Notes: a model not told the origin generated them from the sequence alone. Positions 24,288 through 33,665 are shown, counted from the first letter of the stretch. The stretch is DNA of 64,000 nt from DAIMZI01 sp036734025 (GCA_036734025.1 DAIMZI010000007.1:54081-118080), one strand, 5' to 3'. Made by a program: numbers and translations.

Positions 24288-27164
24288 ATGAAGATCGTCA
24301 TCGTCGAATCCGCGGCTAAAGCTAAGACAATCAACAAATATCTGGGCCGCGATTACAAGGTTCTGGCGTCGTACGGGCATGTGCGCGACCTGCCGCCCAA
24401 GGACGGATCGGTCGAGCCGGACAATGACTTTGCCATGCACTGGAGCGTAAGCCCGGACTCGACGCGGGTCATCCGCGAGATTGTCGGCGCGCTCAAGGGA
24501 GCCGATCAGCTTATCCTCGCCACCGACCCGGATCGCGAGGGTGAAGCAATTTCCTGGCATCTGCTGCGCATCCTCGAAGAGAAAAAGGCGCTTCGCGGCG
24601 TCAAGGTCGAGCGCGTCGCCTTCAATGCCGTCACCAAGGATGCGGTTTGGCGCGCTCTGGCGCAGCCGCGCGATATCGACTCCCCCCTCGTCGAGGCCTA
24701 TCTGGCGCGCCGCGCGCTCGATTATCTGGTGGGCTTCACGCTCTCGCCGGTGTTGTGGCGCAAGCTGCCGGGCGCGCGCTCGGCCGGGCGGGTTCAGTCG
24801 GTGGCCTTGCGGCTGGTCTGCGACCGCGAAATCGAGATCGAGGCCTTCAGGTCGCGCGAATACTGGTCGATCACCGCCTTGTTGAACACCGCGAGCGGCG
24901 CAGACTTCAGCGCGCGCCTTTTCGAGCGTGCTGGCAAGAAGCTGGACAAGTTCGACATCAACACCGAAGCCGCTGCGCTCGCCGTGCGTGATGCGGTGGC
25001 GGGCCAGGCATTCAGCGTGCGCAGTGTCGAGCGCAAATCGGCCAAGCGACACCCTCAGCCGCCTTTCACCACTTCGACGCTCCAGCAGGAAGCCTCGCGC
25101 AAGCTGCGGTTCTCGCCGCGCCAGACGATGCAGATCGCCCAGCGGCTTTATGAGGGCGTCGATCTGGGCGGGGAGACTGTGGGACTGATCACCTACATGC
25201 GTACCGACGGGGTACAGATCGTGCCTGAGGCGGTTGCCGAGTGCCGCGATGTCATCGGCAAGGATTTCGGCAAACGCTACCTGCCCTCAAGTCCGCGCGT
25301 CTACAAGACCAAGGCAAAGAACGCGCAGGAAGCGCATGAGGCCGTGCGCCCGACCGATTTTGCGCGCACGCCCGAGATGGTCGCGGTACGGCTCAAGCCC
25401 GATGAACACAAGCTCTACAAGCTGATCTGGCAGCGCGCCGTGGCCAGCCAGATGGCCAGCGCCGAACTTGACCGCACAACGGTGGATATCGACGTCAAGG
25501 GCACGGACGGCGTCGCCTATGGTTTTCGCGCCACCGGGCAGGTGGTGGTGTTCGACGGATTTCTAAAGCTGTATGAGGAGGGGCGCGACGATAGCGCTGA
25601 AGGCGAGGGCGACGATGAGCGCCTGCCAGCGCTTGAAGCGGGTGATGCGCTTGGCACGCGCTCTGTGGAGGCGAAGCAGCACTTCACCGAGCCACCCCCG
25701 CGCTTCAGCGAAGCCACGCTGATCAAGCAGATGGAGGCGCTTGGCATCGGCCGGCCCTCGACCTATGCGAGCACGATGAACGTGTTGCGCGAGCGTGATT
25801 ATGTGCGGCTGGAGAAGAACCGTCTGGTGCCCGAAGATCGGGGCAGGCTTGTCACGGCGTTCCTGGAAAGCTTCTTTCAGCGCTATGTGGAATATGATTT
25901 CACCGCCGATCTGGAGGAAAAGCTCGATCTGATCTCCAGCGGCGATCTGTCATGGAAACAGGTGCTGCGCGATTTCTGGCGCGATTTTCTCGGCGCGGTC
26001 AACGAGATCAAGGATCTTCGCGTCGCCGAGGTGCTCGAAGCGCTGAACGAGATCCTGGGCCCGCACATCTTCCCCGACACCGGCGAGGGCAAGGATCCGC
26101 GCGCCTGTCCGGCATGCAGCGATGGCCGGCTCAGCCTCAAGGTGGGCAAGTTCGGCGCCTTCGTCGGCTGCTCCAATTATCCCGAATGCCGCCACACACG
26201 CCAGCTTGCCAAGGCGGGCGAGGACGGCGCGGAGACGCTGGTCGCCGATACGGCCGAGCTTGGGCTTGACCCTGAAACCGGCTTGCCGGTTACGCTGCGC
26301 AGCGGACGTTTCGGCCCTTATGTCCAGCTTGGCGAGGCGGTTGACGGCGAAAAGCCGAAGCGATCCTCGGTCCCCAAGGGAACCGATCCGGCTGACCTGA
26401 CACTGGAGCGCGCACTGGCGCTGCTGGCGCTGCCGCGTCAGGTGGGCATGCATCCCGAAACCGGCAAGCCGATCGTCGCCGGGCTGGGCCGATATGGCCC
26501 ATTCGTGGAATCCGGCGGCAAATATGCCAATCTGGAAACGGCGGAGGATGTCTTCACCGTCGGGCTCAACCGGGCGGTGGCGCTGCTCGCCGAGAGCAAG
26601 AAGGGCCGGGCGCGCGGCGTATCGGTGATCCGTGAACTGGGTGCTCATCCGGACAGGGGTGGTGCGGTCCAGGTCTGCAACGGGCGCTATGGCCCCTATG
26701 TCAAGCACGAGAAGATCAACGCCACGCTCCCCAAGGACATGGCACCGGAAAATATCAGTCTGGAACAGGCCGTCGCGCTGATCGCTGAGCGCGCGGCGCG
26801 AAACGGCGCAGGCAACAAGGCGGCGCCGGGAAAGGGCGCGAGGGGCGCGAAACCCCGTTCGGCCGCCTCATCGGCAAACGGTAAGGCCGCCAAGCCCAAA
26901 GGCAAAAAGGCCGCAGTGCCAGCCGCGGCAAAGCCCGGCGCGAAGGCAGCGGCTGGCAAGACCAAGGCGCCCGCCAGCAAGGCCAAGGCGCCCGCCAGCA
27001 AGACCAAGGCGCCCGCCAGCAAGGCCAAGGCGCCCGCCAGCAAGGCCAAGGCGCCCGCCAGCAAGGCCAACTCGGCTGTCGCAAAGGCAAAGGGTTCGGG
27101 CCAGGCCTCCACCAAGTCACGGCGCGGTCAAGCGCGCGCCAATTCCCCCAGTAGCGCTGGATAA
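24288..27164 (+). CDS. topA: DNA topoisomerase I
   Basis: A 958-aa type IA topoisomerase that relaxes negatively supercoiled DNA. The Toprim domain starts MKIVIVESAAKAKTI and has the metal-binding DPDREGE. The cleavage Tyr lies in LITYMRTDGV. One four-cysteine zinc finger (CPAC ... GCSNYPEC) and several topo I C-terminal repeats (RFGPYVQLG, RYGPFVESG, RYGPYVKHE) follow. The last ~110 residues are a Lys/Ala/Pro-rich basic tail with five 7-residue repeats. The frame opens at 24192, but ATG 24288 matches the family N-terminus. rnr follows 29 bases downstream. Confidence 0.97.
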   Translation: MKIVIVESAAKAKTINKYLGRDYKVLASYGHVRDLPPKDGSVEPDNDFAMHWSVSPDSTRVIREIVGALKGADQLILATDPDREGEAISWHLLRILEEKKALRGVKVERVAFNAVTKDAVWRALAQPRDIDSPLVEAYLARRALDYLVGFTLSPVLWRKLPGARSAGRVQSVALRLVCDREIEIEAFRSREYWSITALLNTASGADFSARLFERAGKKLDKFDINTEAAALAVRDAVAGQAFSVRSVERKSAKRHPQPPFTTSTLQQEASRKLRFSPRQTMQIAQRLYEGVDLGGETVGLITYMRTDGVQIVPEAVAECRDVIGKDFGKRYLPSSPRVYKTKAKNAQEAHEAVRPTDFARTPEMVAVRLKPDEHKLYKLIWQRAVASQMASAELDRTTVDIDVKGTDGVAYGFRATGQVVVFDGFLKLYEEGRDDSAEGEGDDERLPALEAGDALGTRSVEAKQHFTEPPPRFSEATLIKQMEALGIGRPSTYASTMNVLRERDYVRLEKNRLVPEDRGRLVTAFLESFFQRYVEYDFTADLEEKLDLISSGDLSWKQVLRDFWRDFLGAVNEIKDLRVAEVLEALNEILGPHIFPDTGEGKDPRACPACSDGRLSLKVGKFGAFVGCSNYPECRHTRQLAKAGEDGAETLVADTAELGLDPETGLPVTLRSGRFGPYVQLGEAVDGEKPKRSSVPKGTDPADLTLERALALLALPRQVGMHPETGKPIVAGLGRYGPFVESGGKYANLETAEDVFTVGLNRAVALLAESKKGRARGVSVIRELGAHPDRGGAVQVCNGRYGPYVKHEKINATLPKDMAPENISLEQAVALIAERAARNGAGNKAAPGKGARGAKPRSAASSANGKAAKPKGKKAAVPAAAKPGAKAAAGKTKAPASKAKAPASKTKAPASKAKAPASKAKAPASKANSAVAKAKGSGQASTKSRRGQARANSPSSAG
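26961..27065 (+). repeat. five 21-bp tandem repeats in the topA tail
   Basis: Five in-frame 21-base units (26961, 26982, 27003, 27024, 27045) encode TKAPASK or AKAPASK. They differ only in the first base (A or G), which switches Thr and Ala. The near identity suggests recent slippage or unequal exchange, so copy number may vary between strains. Confidence 0.9.
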
Positions 27165-27193
27165 ACCTTGCGCCAGACCCTATTCTCGAATTC

Positions 27194-29524
27194 ATGAGCG
27201 ACAAGAGGCGGCCCGCCGGACAGGGCGATGAAAAAAAACCGCCGCGTGGCGGCATGCCCACCAAACAGGACATCCTGCAATTCATCGAGCAGTCGCCCTC
27301 TGAGCCGGGCAAGCGCGAGATCGCCCGTGCATTCGGCATCAAGGGGCCGCATCGGGTTGCGCTCAAGCAGCTCCTGCGACAGATGGCCGATGAGGGGCTG
27401 ATCAAGGGGTCACGCAAGCATATCCGCCGCCCCGGTCAGCTTGCGCCGGTCAGTGTGATCGAGATCGTCGGGCGCGACGAAGACGGTGAATTCACGGCGC
27501 TGCCATCGGCCTGGCCTGAGGAAGACGGCCCTGCGCCGCGCATCCTCATCGCGCCGGAACGTGGATTGACCAAGCCGGCGAGCGGTATCGGCGACAGGCT
27601 GCTGGCGCGGCTTGAACCCATCGGCCCCGAAGAAGACGGCGAGCCGGGCGGCTATGCCTACATCGCGCGTCCCATCAAGAAGTTGACGAGCGAGAAGCTG
27701 CGCCAGCTCGGCATATTCCGTGCCCATGGGGCGGGCGGGATAATCGTGCCCATCGACAAGAAGCAGCTTAGGGAATGGCGGGTCGAGGCCGAGCGCACCG
27801 GCGATGCGCTTGATGGCGAACTGGTGCGTTTCGAGACAGCGCGCAGCGGCCGCTTCGGCGCGCTCGCCCGCGTTGTCGAGCGGCTCGGGCATCCGCGCTC
27901 GGAACGCGCCGTCAGCATGATCGCCATTCACAATTATGATCTGCCCCACGAATTTCCCGACGCCGTCCTTGGGGAACTGGAGCGGCTGCCGGGTGCGGAT
28001 GTGAGCGGGCGCGAGGATTTGCGCGACGTGCCGCTGGTGACCATAGACCCGGTGGATGCGCGCGACCATGACGACGCGGTGTGGGCCGCGCCGGACAGCG
28101 ATACGGCCAATGCCGGCGGCTGGATCGTCATCGTGGCCATCGCCGATGTTGCGTATTACGTGCGCCCGGGAAGCGCGCTGGACCGCGAGGCGCTCAGGCG
28201 CGGCAATTCGGTCTATTTCCCCGACCGCGTCGTGCCAATGCTGCCGGAAAGACTGTCCAACGATCTGTGCTCGCTGCGTGAGGGCGAGGATCGGCTTTGC
28301 CTTGCCGTGCGCATGGTGTTTGATCAAGCCGGTATCAAGCGCTCGCACCATTTCATGCGTGCGCAGATGCGCTCCCACGCCAAGCTCAATTATGTGCAGG
28401 CGCAATCGGCCATTGACGGCGCGCCCGATGCCGTATGCGCGCCGCTGCTGGAGCCGGTGTTGCGGCCCCTGTGGGGTGCGTACAAGGCGCTCGCCCAGGC
28501 CCGTGACAAGCGCGCGCCGCTGGAGCTGGATGTTCCCGAGCGCAAGATCGTGCTCGATGAGGAAGGCGAGATCGCCGACATCGTGCTGCCGGCGCGCCTC
28601 GATGCGCACCGGCTGATCGAAGAATTCATGATCCAGGCGAATGTGGCGGCGGCGGAGTTTCTGGAAGAGCGCAAATCGCCGCTGGTCTACCGCGTTCATG
28701 ATGCGCCGGCGCGCGAGAAACTGGCTGCGACGAGCGAATTCCTGATGTCGCTTGGCTTCAAGCTGCCCAGTTCCGGGGGCCTGCGCCCCGCACAGTTCAA
28801 TCGGCTGCTGGAGCGGGCCAAGGACAGCGATCTTGCGCAACTCATCAACGAGGTGGTGCTGCGCGCCCAGGCCCAGGCCGAATACAGCGCCGGCAATTAC
28901 GGTCACTTCGGCCTCAATCTGCGCCGTTATGTGCATTTCACCTCGCCGATCCGGCGCTATGCCGATCTGATCGTTCATCGCTCGCTGGTGCGCGCCCTGG
29001 GGGCGGGGCAAGGCGGGCTGGCCGATGAGGAGATCGCGCGGCTGGACCAGATCGCCGAGACCATTTCGCATGCCGAGCGCCGGGCGATGGCGGCCGAGCG
29101 CGAGACCATTGACCGGCTGGTCGCATCGCATCTGTCGGACCGTATCGGCGCTACCTTCGGCGCACGCATTTCCGGCGTCGCCCGTGCCGGTCTGTTCGTG
29201 CGACTATCCGACACTGGCGCGGACGGCTTCATTCCTGCTGCGACAATCGGCAAGGACTATTATCGTTATTCTGAGGCTGACCATGCGCTTGTGGGTGAGC
29301 GCACCGGCGAGACATACCGGCTTGGCGAGCCCGTCGAGGTCCGTCTTGTCGAGGCGATCCCCGAAGCCGGCGCGCTCAGGTTCGAACTTCTCAGCCCAGG
29401 CCGGCACAAGTCCCAGGTCTTGCCGAAGCGGCGCGTGGGTGCAGCGGGCAAGCCCGATCGCGCCGGCGCCAGAAGCCACAAGCCCAGGCCGTCGAAAGCG
29501 CGCAGCAAGCGCGCCAGGAGTTGA
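27194..29524 (+). CDS. rnr: ribonuclease R
   Basis: A 776-aa 3'-to-5' exoribonuclease of the RNB family that degrades structured RNA. An N-terminal helix-turn-helix-like region (IAR-x-FGIKG...LKQLLRQMADEG) is followed by cold-shock domains. The RNB catalytic domain has DPVDARDHDDAV with the metal-binding aspartates. Near the C-terminus is an S1 domain (GATFGARISGVARAGLFVRL), then a basic tail rich in Lys and Arg. The order topA-rnr-DUF983-NUDIX-rpmG is common in Hyphomicrobiales. Confidence 0.95.
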   Translation: MSDKRRPAGQGDEKKPPRGGMPTKQDILQFIEQSPSEPGKREIARAFGIKGPHRVALKQLLRQMADEGLIKGSRKHIRRPGQLAPVSVIEIVGRDEDGEFTALPSAWPEEDGPAPRILIAPERGLTKPASGIGDRLLARLEPIGPEEDGEPGGYAYIARPIKKLTSEKLRQLGIFRAHGAGGIIVPIDKKQLREWRVEAERTGDALDGELVRFETARSGRFGALARVVERLGHPRSERAVSMIAIHNYDLPHEFPDAVLGELERLPGADVSGREDLRDVPLVTIDPVDARDHDDAVWAAPDSDTANAGGWIVIVAIADVAYYVRPGSALDREALRRGNSVYFPDRVVPMLPERLSNDLCSLREGEDRLCLAVRMVFDQAGIKRSHHFMRAQMRSHAKLNYVQAQSAIDGAPDAVCAPLLEPVLRPLWGAYKALAQARDKRAPLELDVPERKIVLDEEGEIADIVLPARLDAHRLIEEFMIQANVAAAEFLEERKSPLVYRVHDAPAREKLAATSEFLMSLGFKLPSSGGLRPAQFNRLLERAKDSDLAQLINEVVLRAQAQAEYSAGNYGHFGLNLRRYVHFTSPIRRYADLIVHRSLVRALGAGQGGLADEEIARLDQIAETISHAERRAMAAERETIDRLVASHLSDRIGATFGARISGVARAGLFVRLSDTGADGFIPAATIGKDYYRYSEADHALVGERTGETYRLGEPVEVRLVEAIPEAGALRFELLSPGRHKSQVLPKRRVGAAGKPDRAGARSHKPRPSKARSKRARS

Positions 29525-29582
29525 AAAGGCGCAATGCGCCGCGGTCGCAAGATGCGGCCTTTCCGGAAATTCAGGAGCTAAG

Positions 29583-30026
29583 ATGAACCACAGCGAATTC
29601 GAAGTCGGGCCCTCCGCCGTTCTGCCGCGGCGCGCCGTCGTTCCGGCGATGCTGCGCGGCTTGATGGCGCGCTGCCCGGCCTGCGGCGAGGGCAGGCTGT
29701 TCAGCGGCTATCTCAAGGTCGCGCCCGAATGCGGGTCATGCGGACAAGAGCTGCACCATCACCGCGCCGATGATGCGCCGCCCTACTTCACGATGCTGAT
29801 CGTCGGTCATGTGGTCATCCCGCTGCTGCTGCTGGTGGAGCTGGCCGCCGAGCCGCCGACATGGCTGCATCTGCTGATCTGGGCGCCGCTTAGCATTGTG
29901 CTGACGCTTGTCCTGCTGCCGATGGTCAAGGGCGTGATCGTGGCGCTGCAATGGGCGCACTACATGCACGGTTTTGATCCCGGCGATGCGCAAGCGATTG
30001 GCCTGGACACGCCGGGGCGGGGTTGA
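29583..30026 (+). CDS. DUF983 family membrane protein
   Basis: A 147-aa protein of the DUF983 family. It has two CxxC pairs (RCPACGEG and ECGSCGQ), suggesting a zinc ribbon, followed by two transmembrane helices (FTMLIVGHVVIPLLLLVEL and a second Leu/Val-rich segment) and a short tail. The motif YFTMLIVGHVV is family-typical. Its role is not established. The frame is open from 29025 through rnr in another frame; ATG 29583 follows AGGAGCTAAG, a good ribosome binding site. It lies between rnr and a NUDIX gene. Confidence 0.9.
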   Translation: MNHSEFEVGPSAVLPRRAVVPAMLRGLMARCPACGEGRLFSGYLKVAPECGSCGQELHHHRADDAPPYFTMLIVGHVVIPLLLLVELAAEPPTWLHLLIWAPLSIVLTLVLLPMVKGVIVALQWAHYMHGFDPGDAQAIGLDTPGRG

Positions 30027-30030
30027 ACGC

Positions 30031-30822
30031 ATGGCGCTGTGCGACAGCGCAAGAGCCAGGCTGAGGCGTGCACGTCCCGGCGCCAGCGCGCGTGAGCGCT
30101 ATGTGAGCGCGGTGGCGCGTATCGGCGCGTTCGAGCAGCGGCGCGCGCGGCCGGCAACGAGCCTTCTGATCCATGACGGCATGCCGCAAAACCCCTTCAT
30201 TCTCATGGGACGCAGGCATTCGGGCCACGTGTTCATGCCGGGCGCGCTCGTGTTTCCGGGCGGCCGCGTGGAGCCAGAGGATTTCCGCATCCCGGCGCGC
30301 GGCGCCCTCACGCCCGATACGGTCGCCAAGCTGGTCAGCAGAACGCACACACGCACGTCCGGCGCCGTGGCACGGGCGCTGGCGCTGGCCGGCATACGCG
30401 AGACTTTCGAGGAGACGGGCGTCATGATCGGCGAGCCGGCGCGCGCGCCAGCGGCACCGCGCCCCGATATCGGTCAGGTCTGGATGAAATTCCTGAGCCA
30501 TCAGGTCAACCCTGCCTTGCACGGCTTCAGCTACATCGCGCGCGCCATTACGCCGCACAAGCGGTCAAGACGCTTCGATACACGGTTTTTTGCCGTGCCG
30601 GCATCGCGCGTGGCTCATGTCCTGCAGCACGGTGACGGCGAGCTGGAGGCGGTGGGCTGGTTCAGCCTTCAGGAGTTGCGGCGGGCGCAACTTCACATCA
30701 TCACCCGTGCGGTTCTGGAAGATTTTTCCACACGCCTTGCCGAAGGCCGGCTGGCTGATCCACGGGCTGGCGTGCCGCTATACTCAGCCAAAGGGGCGCG
30801 TTTTCAACGGGCTGAAATCTAG
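30031..30822 (+). CDS. NUDIX hydrolase
   Basis: A 263-aa NUDIX-fold hydrolase expected to cleave a nucleoside diphosphate linked to some group X; the substrate is unknown. The FMPGALVFPGGRVE segment and the helix with RETFEETGVMIG form a recognisable Nudix box, although the first conserved Glu of the classic G-x5-E spacing is not present. An insertion of about 60 residues lies between the two segments, as in the longer alphaproteobacterial subfamily. The ATG at 30031 is 4 bases after the DUF983 stop, so the two genes are coupled. Confidence 0.85.
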   Translation: MALCDSARARLRRARPGASARERYVSAVARIGAFEQRRARPATSLLIHDGMPQNPFILMGRRHSGHVFMPGALVFPGGRVEPEDFRIPARGALTPDTVAKLVSRTHTRTSGAVARALALAGIRETFEETGVMIGEPARAPAAPRPDIGQVWMKFLSHQVNPALHGFSYIARAITPHKRSRRFDTRFFAVPASRVAHVLQHGDGELEAVGWFSLQELRRAQLHIITRAVLEDFSTRLAEGRLADPRAGVPLYSAKGARFQRAEI

Positions 30823-30909
30823 CGCACACTCACGCTTGACAAGTCGGTGCGCCTCGGTAACTCTCGCTATCAGAAAAATCTGATTTCAATGCCTTTTCGG
30901 AGCGCTGCA

Positions 30910-31077
30910 ATGGCGAAGCCAACGACCCAGAAAATCAAGCTGCTCAGCACGGCTGGAACCGGTTATTTTTACGTTTCGAAGAAGAACGCTCGTAACCTGA
31001 CAGAAAAGCTGTCTCTGAAAAAGTATGATCCCATCGTGCGCAAGCATGTCCAATTCAAAGAAGCAAAAATAAAATAG
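30910..31077 (+). CDS. rpmG: 50S ribosomal protein L33
   Basis: A 55-aa ribosomal protein with the family pattern MAKPTTQKIKLLSTAGTGYF, then YVSKKNARNLTEKL and KKYDP-x-VRKHV. It lacks the four zinc-binding cysteines, so it is the zinc-independent form. The ATG at 30910 is chosen by homology; the frame opens at 30847. It is the last gene of the topA-rpmG block. Confidence 0.97.
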   Translation: MAKPTTQKIKLLSTAGTGYFYVSKKNARNLTEKLSLKKYDPIVRKHVQFKEAKIK

Positions 31078-31855
31078 GCAGGTTGGGCCGCATCTTCGCG
31101 GCCTTGCGTCAAATCCGGGCAATAACGATACGTGATCTCGCGCCGTTCCTTTGCGTTGGCTGGCACCAGCGCTCATCTTGGCATATTGGGGCCATGAGCA
31201 CGCCTGAACAGGCGCAAAAGTTGCGTTGCCTAGCGCATTTCAAGAGCGGTGGGATCTTCGGGGACAGACATATCTGAACGGCAGGTTGGCTTGAGCAGAC
31301 GCCATTGCCCTGTCTTTGTCAGCGCAAGGAGCCAGCCCTACGACCTATCGGTAGCGGGGTAAATCCGATTGGGTCGCAGGAGCTGGCCGTCAAGTCAGTC
31401 AGACCAAAGAGGGCGTTGGTCATCTGACTTGTTGGCCGGTCTGATGCTGGCGCTGTAGAGGAGGCCACTCGTGCCGCACGTTAACCGGCCTACCCCACGG
31501 TCCCAGGAGATGCGGCGGACCTGGCTCTCCGCAGGGTATCTCGATCAAATTCTTAATTAGTAAGCGGGAAAAAATTCTGCTTTGCAAGCCCCGATCGCGC
31601 AGCCCTGATTGACATGATTTACCCCTCCGCGAAGATTCTTTCGCTTCCACCGCAGTAAGTTTGGCACTTTCACGACATTTGCGGATGAATTCGGACATTT
31701 TTCAAGCTTTACGATCGATTAAGGTAAATTAGGCCGCAGATACTCGCGCAGCAGCGAGCCAGCCAAATGTGGCAGCCGAGTTGTCCACAGAATAATGCTT
31801 CAGGGGCGGTGATTATCGCTGCGCAGCGCTGCAGACGTCAGCCTCGGGACCGGTG
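31078..31855. other. non-coding stretch with two large hairpins
   Basis: About 780 bases with no convincing gene between rpmG and divK. Its middle holds two consecutive long imperfect hairpins at 31331-31387 and 31385-31437, listed separately. TTGTCCACA at 31781-31789 is one mismatch from the DnaA box but isolated. The right part should contain transcription termination signals for divK, which ends at 31856. Confidence 0.5.
31331..31437. ncRNA. candidate structured RNA or paired-hairpin element
   Basis: Hairpin A: arms 31331-31351 and 31365-31387 pair over about 18 bases with a 13-base loop; core pairs are GCCAGC/GCTGGC, CGACC/GGTCG and ATCGG/CCGAT. Hairpin B: GGCC 31385-31388, AAGTCAG 31392-31398 and GACCAA 31402-31407 pair with TTGGTC 31416-31421, CTGACTT 31424-31430 and GGCC 31433-31436. 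No T-tract follows either. I recognise no known RNA family. Strand is unknown. Confidence 0.35.
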
Positions 31856-32224
31856 TCAGCCTTCGCCGACAAACTGGCGCACCGTTTCCAGGAACGTGCC
31901 GACAGAGATCGGCTTCGACATATAGGCCTCGCACCCACCTTCGCGGATGCGCTCTTCATCGCCCTTCATGGCGAAGGCCGTCACCGCGATCACCGGGATA
32001 TGTTTAAGACTGTCGTCTTCCTTGAGCCACTTCGTCACATCGAGGCCCGAGACCTCGGGAAGCTGAATATCCATCAGGATCAGGTCGGGTTTGTGCTTGC
32101 GCGCCAGCGGCAGCGCATCCAAGCCGTTGCGCGTCTGCACGGTCTTGTAGCCGTGGGCCTCCAGCAGGTCATTGAAAAGCTTCATGTTCAACTCATTGTC
32201 TTCAACAATGAGCACTGTCTTCAT
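31856..32224 (-). CDS. divK: response regulator DivK
   Basis: A 122-aa single-domain receiver. It opens MKTVLIVEDNELNMKLF, has the phospho-acceptor Asp52 in ILMDIQLPEVSGL, and ends with VTAFAMKGDEERIREGG and the MSKPIS lysine motif, nearly identical in pattern to Caulobacter DivK. DivK-P binds DivL, PleC and DivJ and controls the CtrA pathway and cell polarity. The frame is open to an ATG at 32314, which would add 30 low-complexity residues; I keep the conserved start although no clear SD precedes it. DUF3572 is divergent, a pairing common in rhizobia. Confidence 0.93.
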   Translation of the reverse strand: MKTVLIVEDNELNMKLFNDLLEAHGYKTVQTRNGLDALPLARKHKPDLILMDIQLPEVSGLDVTKWLKEDDSLKHIPVIAVTAFAMKGDEERIREGGCEAYMSKPISVGTFLETVRQFVGEG

Positions 32225-32400
32225 CGCGGCGCGCTTTGGCTGCGGCGGCCGGCGCGTAGCCGGTGCCTTGCGTTCGGCGCCGCGGCTCTTAACTGGGCTT
32301 TCGGAGTCCGGCATTTAAATGACGCCCGTCATATCGGTTGATGATTTTCAGCTCACGAAAATGGATATTTCCGGCTCTATGAAATTTACGGCCGATACGT

Positions 32401-32415
32401 TAACAAGCATTTATA
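32401..32415. promoter_or_regulatory. near-match CtrA-type site between divK and DUF3572
   Basis: TTAA-CAAGCAT-TTAT matches TTAA-N7-TTAA at seven of eight fixed positions. It lies 177 bases upstream of the preferred divK start (87 from the alternative) and 44 bases upstream of the DUF3572 start. In Caulobacter divK transcription depends on CtrA. One mismatch makes this weak evidence. Confidence 0.3.
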
Positions 32416-32458
32416 AACCGGTCGGCTAGGCCGTATTTTTCATCAGGACTCTTTCCCG

Positions 32459-32755
32459 ATGCCATCCTCCCGCCAGCTTCAGCACGAAGAAGCACAAACG
32501 CTTGCCCTTCAGGCGGTCGCCTTCATGGCCGAGAATGTACATTATCTCGATCGCTTTCTCGACATCACGGGGCTTGATGTCGGACAACTCCAGGGCGCCA
32601 TCCATTCACACTCGTTTCTTGCCGGCGTCCTTGACCATCTGCTCGCGGATGAAAGCCTACTTCTGGCATTCTGCGAGTCAACCGGCAACGACCCGGCCCG
32701 TGTGTGGCCGCTGCGCGTCGCCTTGGCCGGAGATCCGAGCGCCGATCCGTTCTGA
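32459..32755 (+). CDS. DUF3572 family protein
   Basis: A 98-aa, mostly helical protein with the DUF3572 pattern: EAQTLALQAVAFMAENVHYL, RFLDITGLDV and a C-terminal SLLLAFCESTGNDP segment. The function is not known. It is divergent from divK, an arrangement that recurs in alphaproteobacteria, which suggests a shared regulatory region rather than a shared function. It is small but clearly coding by composition and pattern. Confidence 0.88.
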   Translation: MPSSRQLQHEEAQTLALQAVAFMAENVHYLDRFLDITGLDVGQLQGAIHSHSFLAGVLDHLLADESLLLAFCESTGNDPARVWPLRVALAGDPSADPF

Positions 32756-32771
32756 AGCGGCGCAAACACGC

Positions 32772-33665
32772 TCATTCAGCGCAGTTGGCCTGCTCATAAA
32801 GTTCCAGCGACGACAGCGCGCCCGTCAGCGTGAACTCACCGTAATTGATCTGCAAATTCCGGCTCACCCCGTTTTCATAAAGCCGGAATGACAGTTCATA
32901 GCTCGGTGTCGCATCGGCTTCGGCGCCAAAGTCGAAATAGCTGATCGAGACCGGCCACGAGCGTAGCCCTTCAAGCTCCTGCGATACTTCGGACGTGTCC
33001 TGTGCTTCGCTGCCCGCCTCGATCGGCTTGCCGATGATCGCGGTCGTGTCGAAGAGCTTGTCGCCTTGCTCCGAGCCGTCATAGATCGTCGACTGGATGA
33101 CAAAGCGTCCCGCCAGCGCCGCTTCAAGGACATCGAGTGAATATTGCGTCGGAAACCGCGTGGTCGAGCCGATGCGCAGCCGGGACTGCTGCGGCTTTTC
33201 GATTTCGATGGCAATGCCCTCGTCCTCGCTGCGCTCCGCCCGGCCCATCAGGCTCTCGGTCAGCCGATTGTTGAGATATTGGCTGGAGTTGAACAGGAAC
33301 CGCATGCCCTTGCCGTCTTCCCAGGTAGATGAGCGCAGATCGCTGATGATGCGCTGGCCTTCGGTGTCGGTAATCTGGGTCACGAGCCGTGTGTTAAGCG
33401 TGTAGCCCTCGCACGGCGAGCCGGTGAAATCGAACACGAGCCGCCCGCGCACATCGCTGATGTTCGCCGACGCGCGGCTGCTGTTCAGTTTCATCTCGTA
33501 TATCGCGCGGTGCGGAACGTAATGCGCGGGACCCGTGATGGCGTATGCCGCCGTGGCGTGCAGGGTCGCGCCCAGTGTCACCGCACCGGCGATCAGGGTC
33601 CATGCCAGCAACCCTGAACCGGTCGGTCTTTCGGCCAGTGCGTAATTTGCGCCCTTATTCATCAT
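32772..33665 (-). CDS. eipB: cell envelope integrity protein EipB (DUF1849)
   Basis: A 297-aa exported protein of the DUF1849 family. Residues ~18-42 form a signal peptide ending in ATAAYA, followed by the mature start HYVPHRAIYEMKLN. The mature part is a beta-rich, spiral-like domain; one cysteine lies in SPCEGY and one near the C-terminus in QANCAE, able to form the conserved disulfide. In Brucella EipB supports outer envelope integrity and works genetically with TtpA. ATG 33665 and ATG 33662 are adjacent. It is convergent with DUF3572 and divergent from ridA. Confidence 0.87.
   Translation of the reverse strand: MMNKGANYALAERPTGSGLLAWTLIAGAVTLGATLHATAAYAITGPAHYVPHRAIYEMKLNSSRASANISDVRGRLVFDFTGSPCEGYTLNTRLVTQITDTEGQRIISDLRSSTWEDGKGMRFLFNSSQYLNNRLTESLMGRAERSEDEGIAIEIEKPQQSRLRIGSTTRFPTQYSLDVLEAALAGRFVIQSTIYDGSEQGDKLFDTTAIIGKPIEAGSEAQDTSEVSQELEGLRSWPVSISYFDFGAEADATPSYELSFRLYENGVSRNLQINYGEFTLTGALSSLELYEQANCAE

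Noticed and set aside
27410..29131. 573-aa frame on the minus strand
   Set aside because: Antisense to rnr; no domain, and composition is that of a shadow frame.
31420..31698. 92-aa frame on the minus strand
   Set aside because: Overlaps the hairpin region, shows no pattern of a protein family and has no ribosome binding site.
31781..31789. TTGTCCACA as DnaA box
   Set aside because: One mismatch, single copy and no supporting context.
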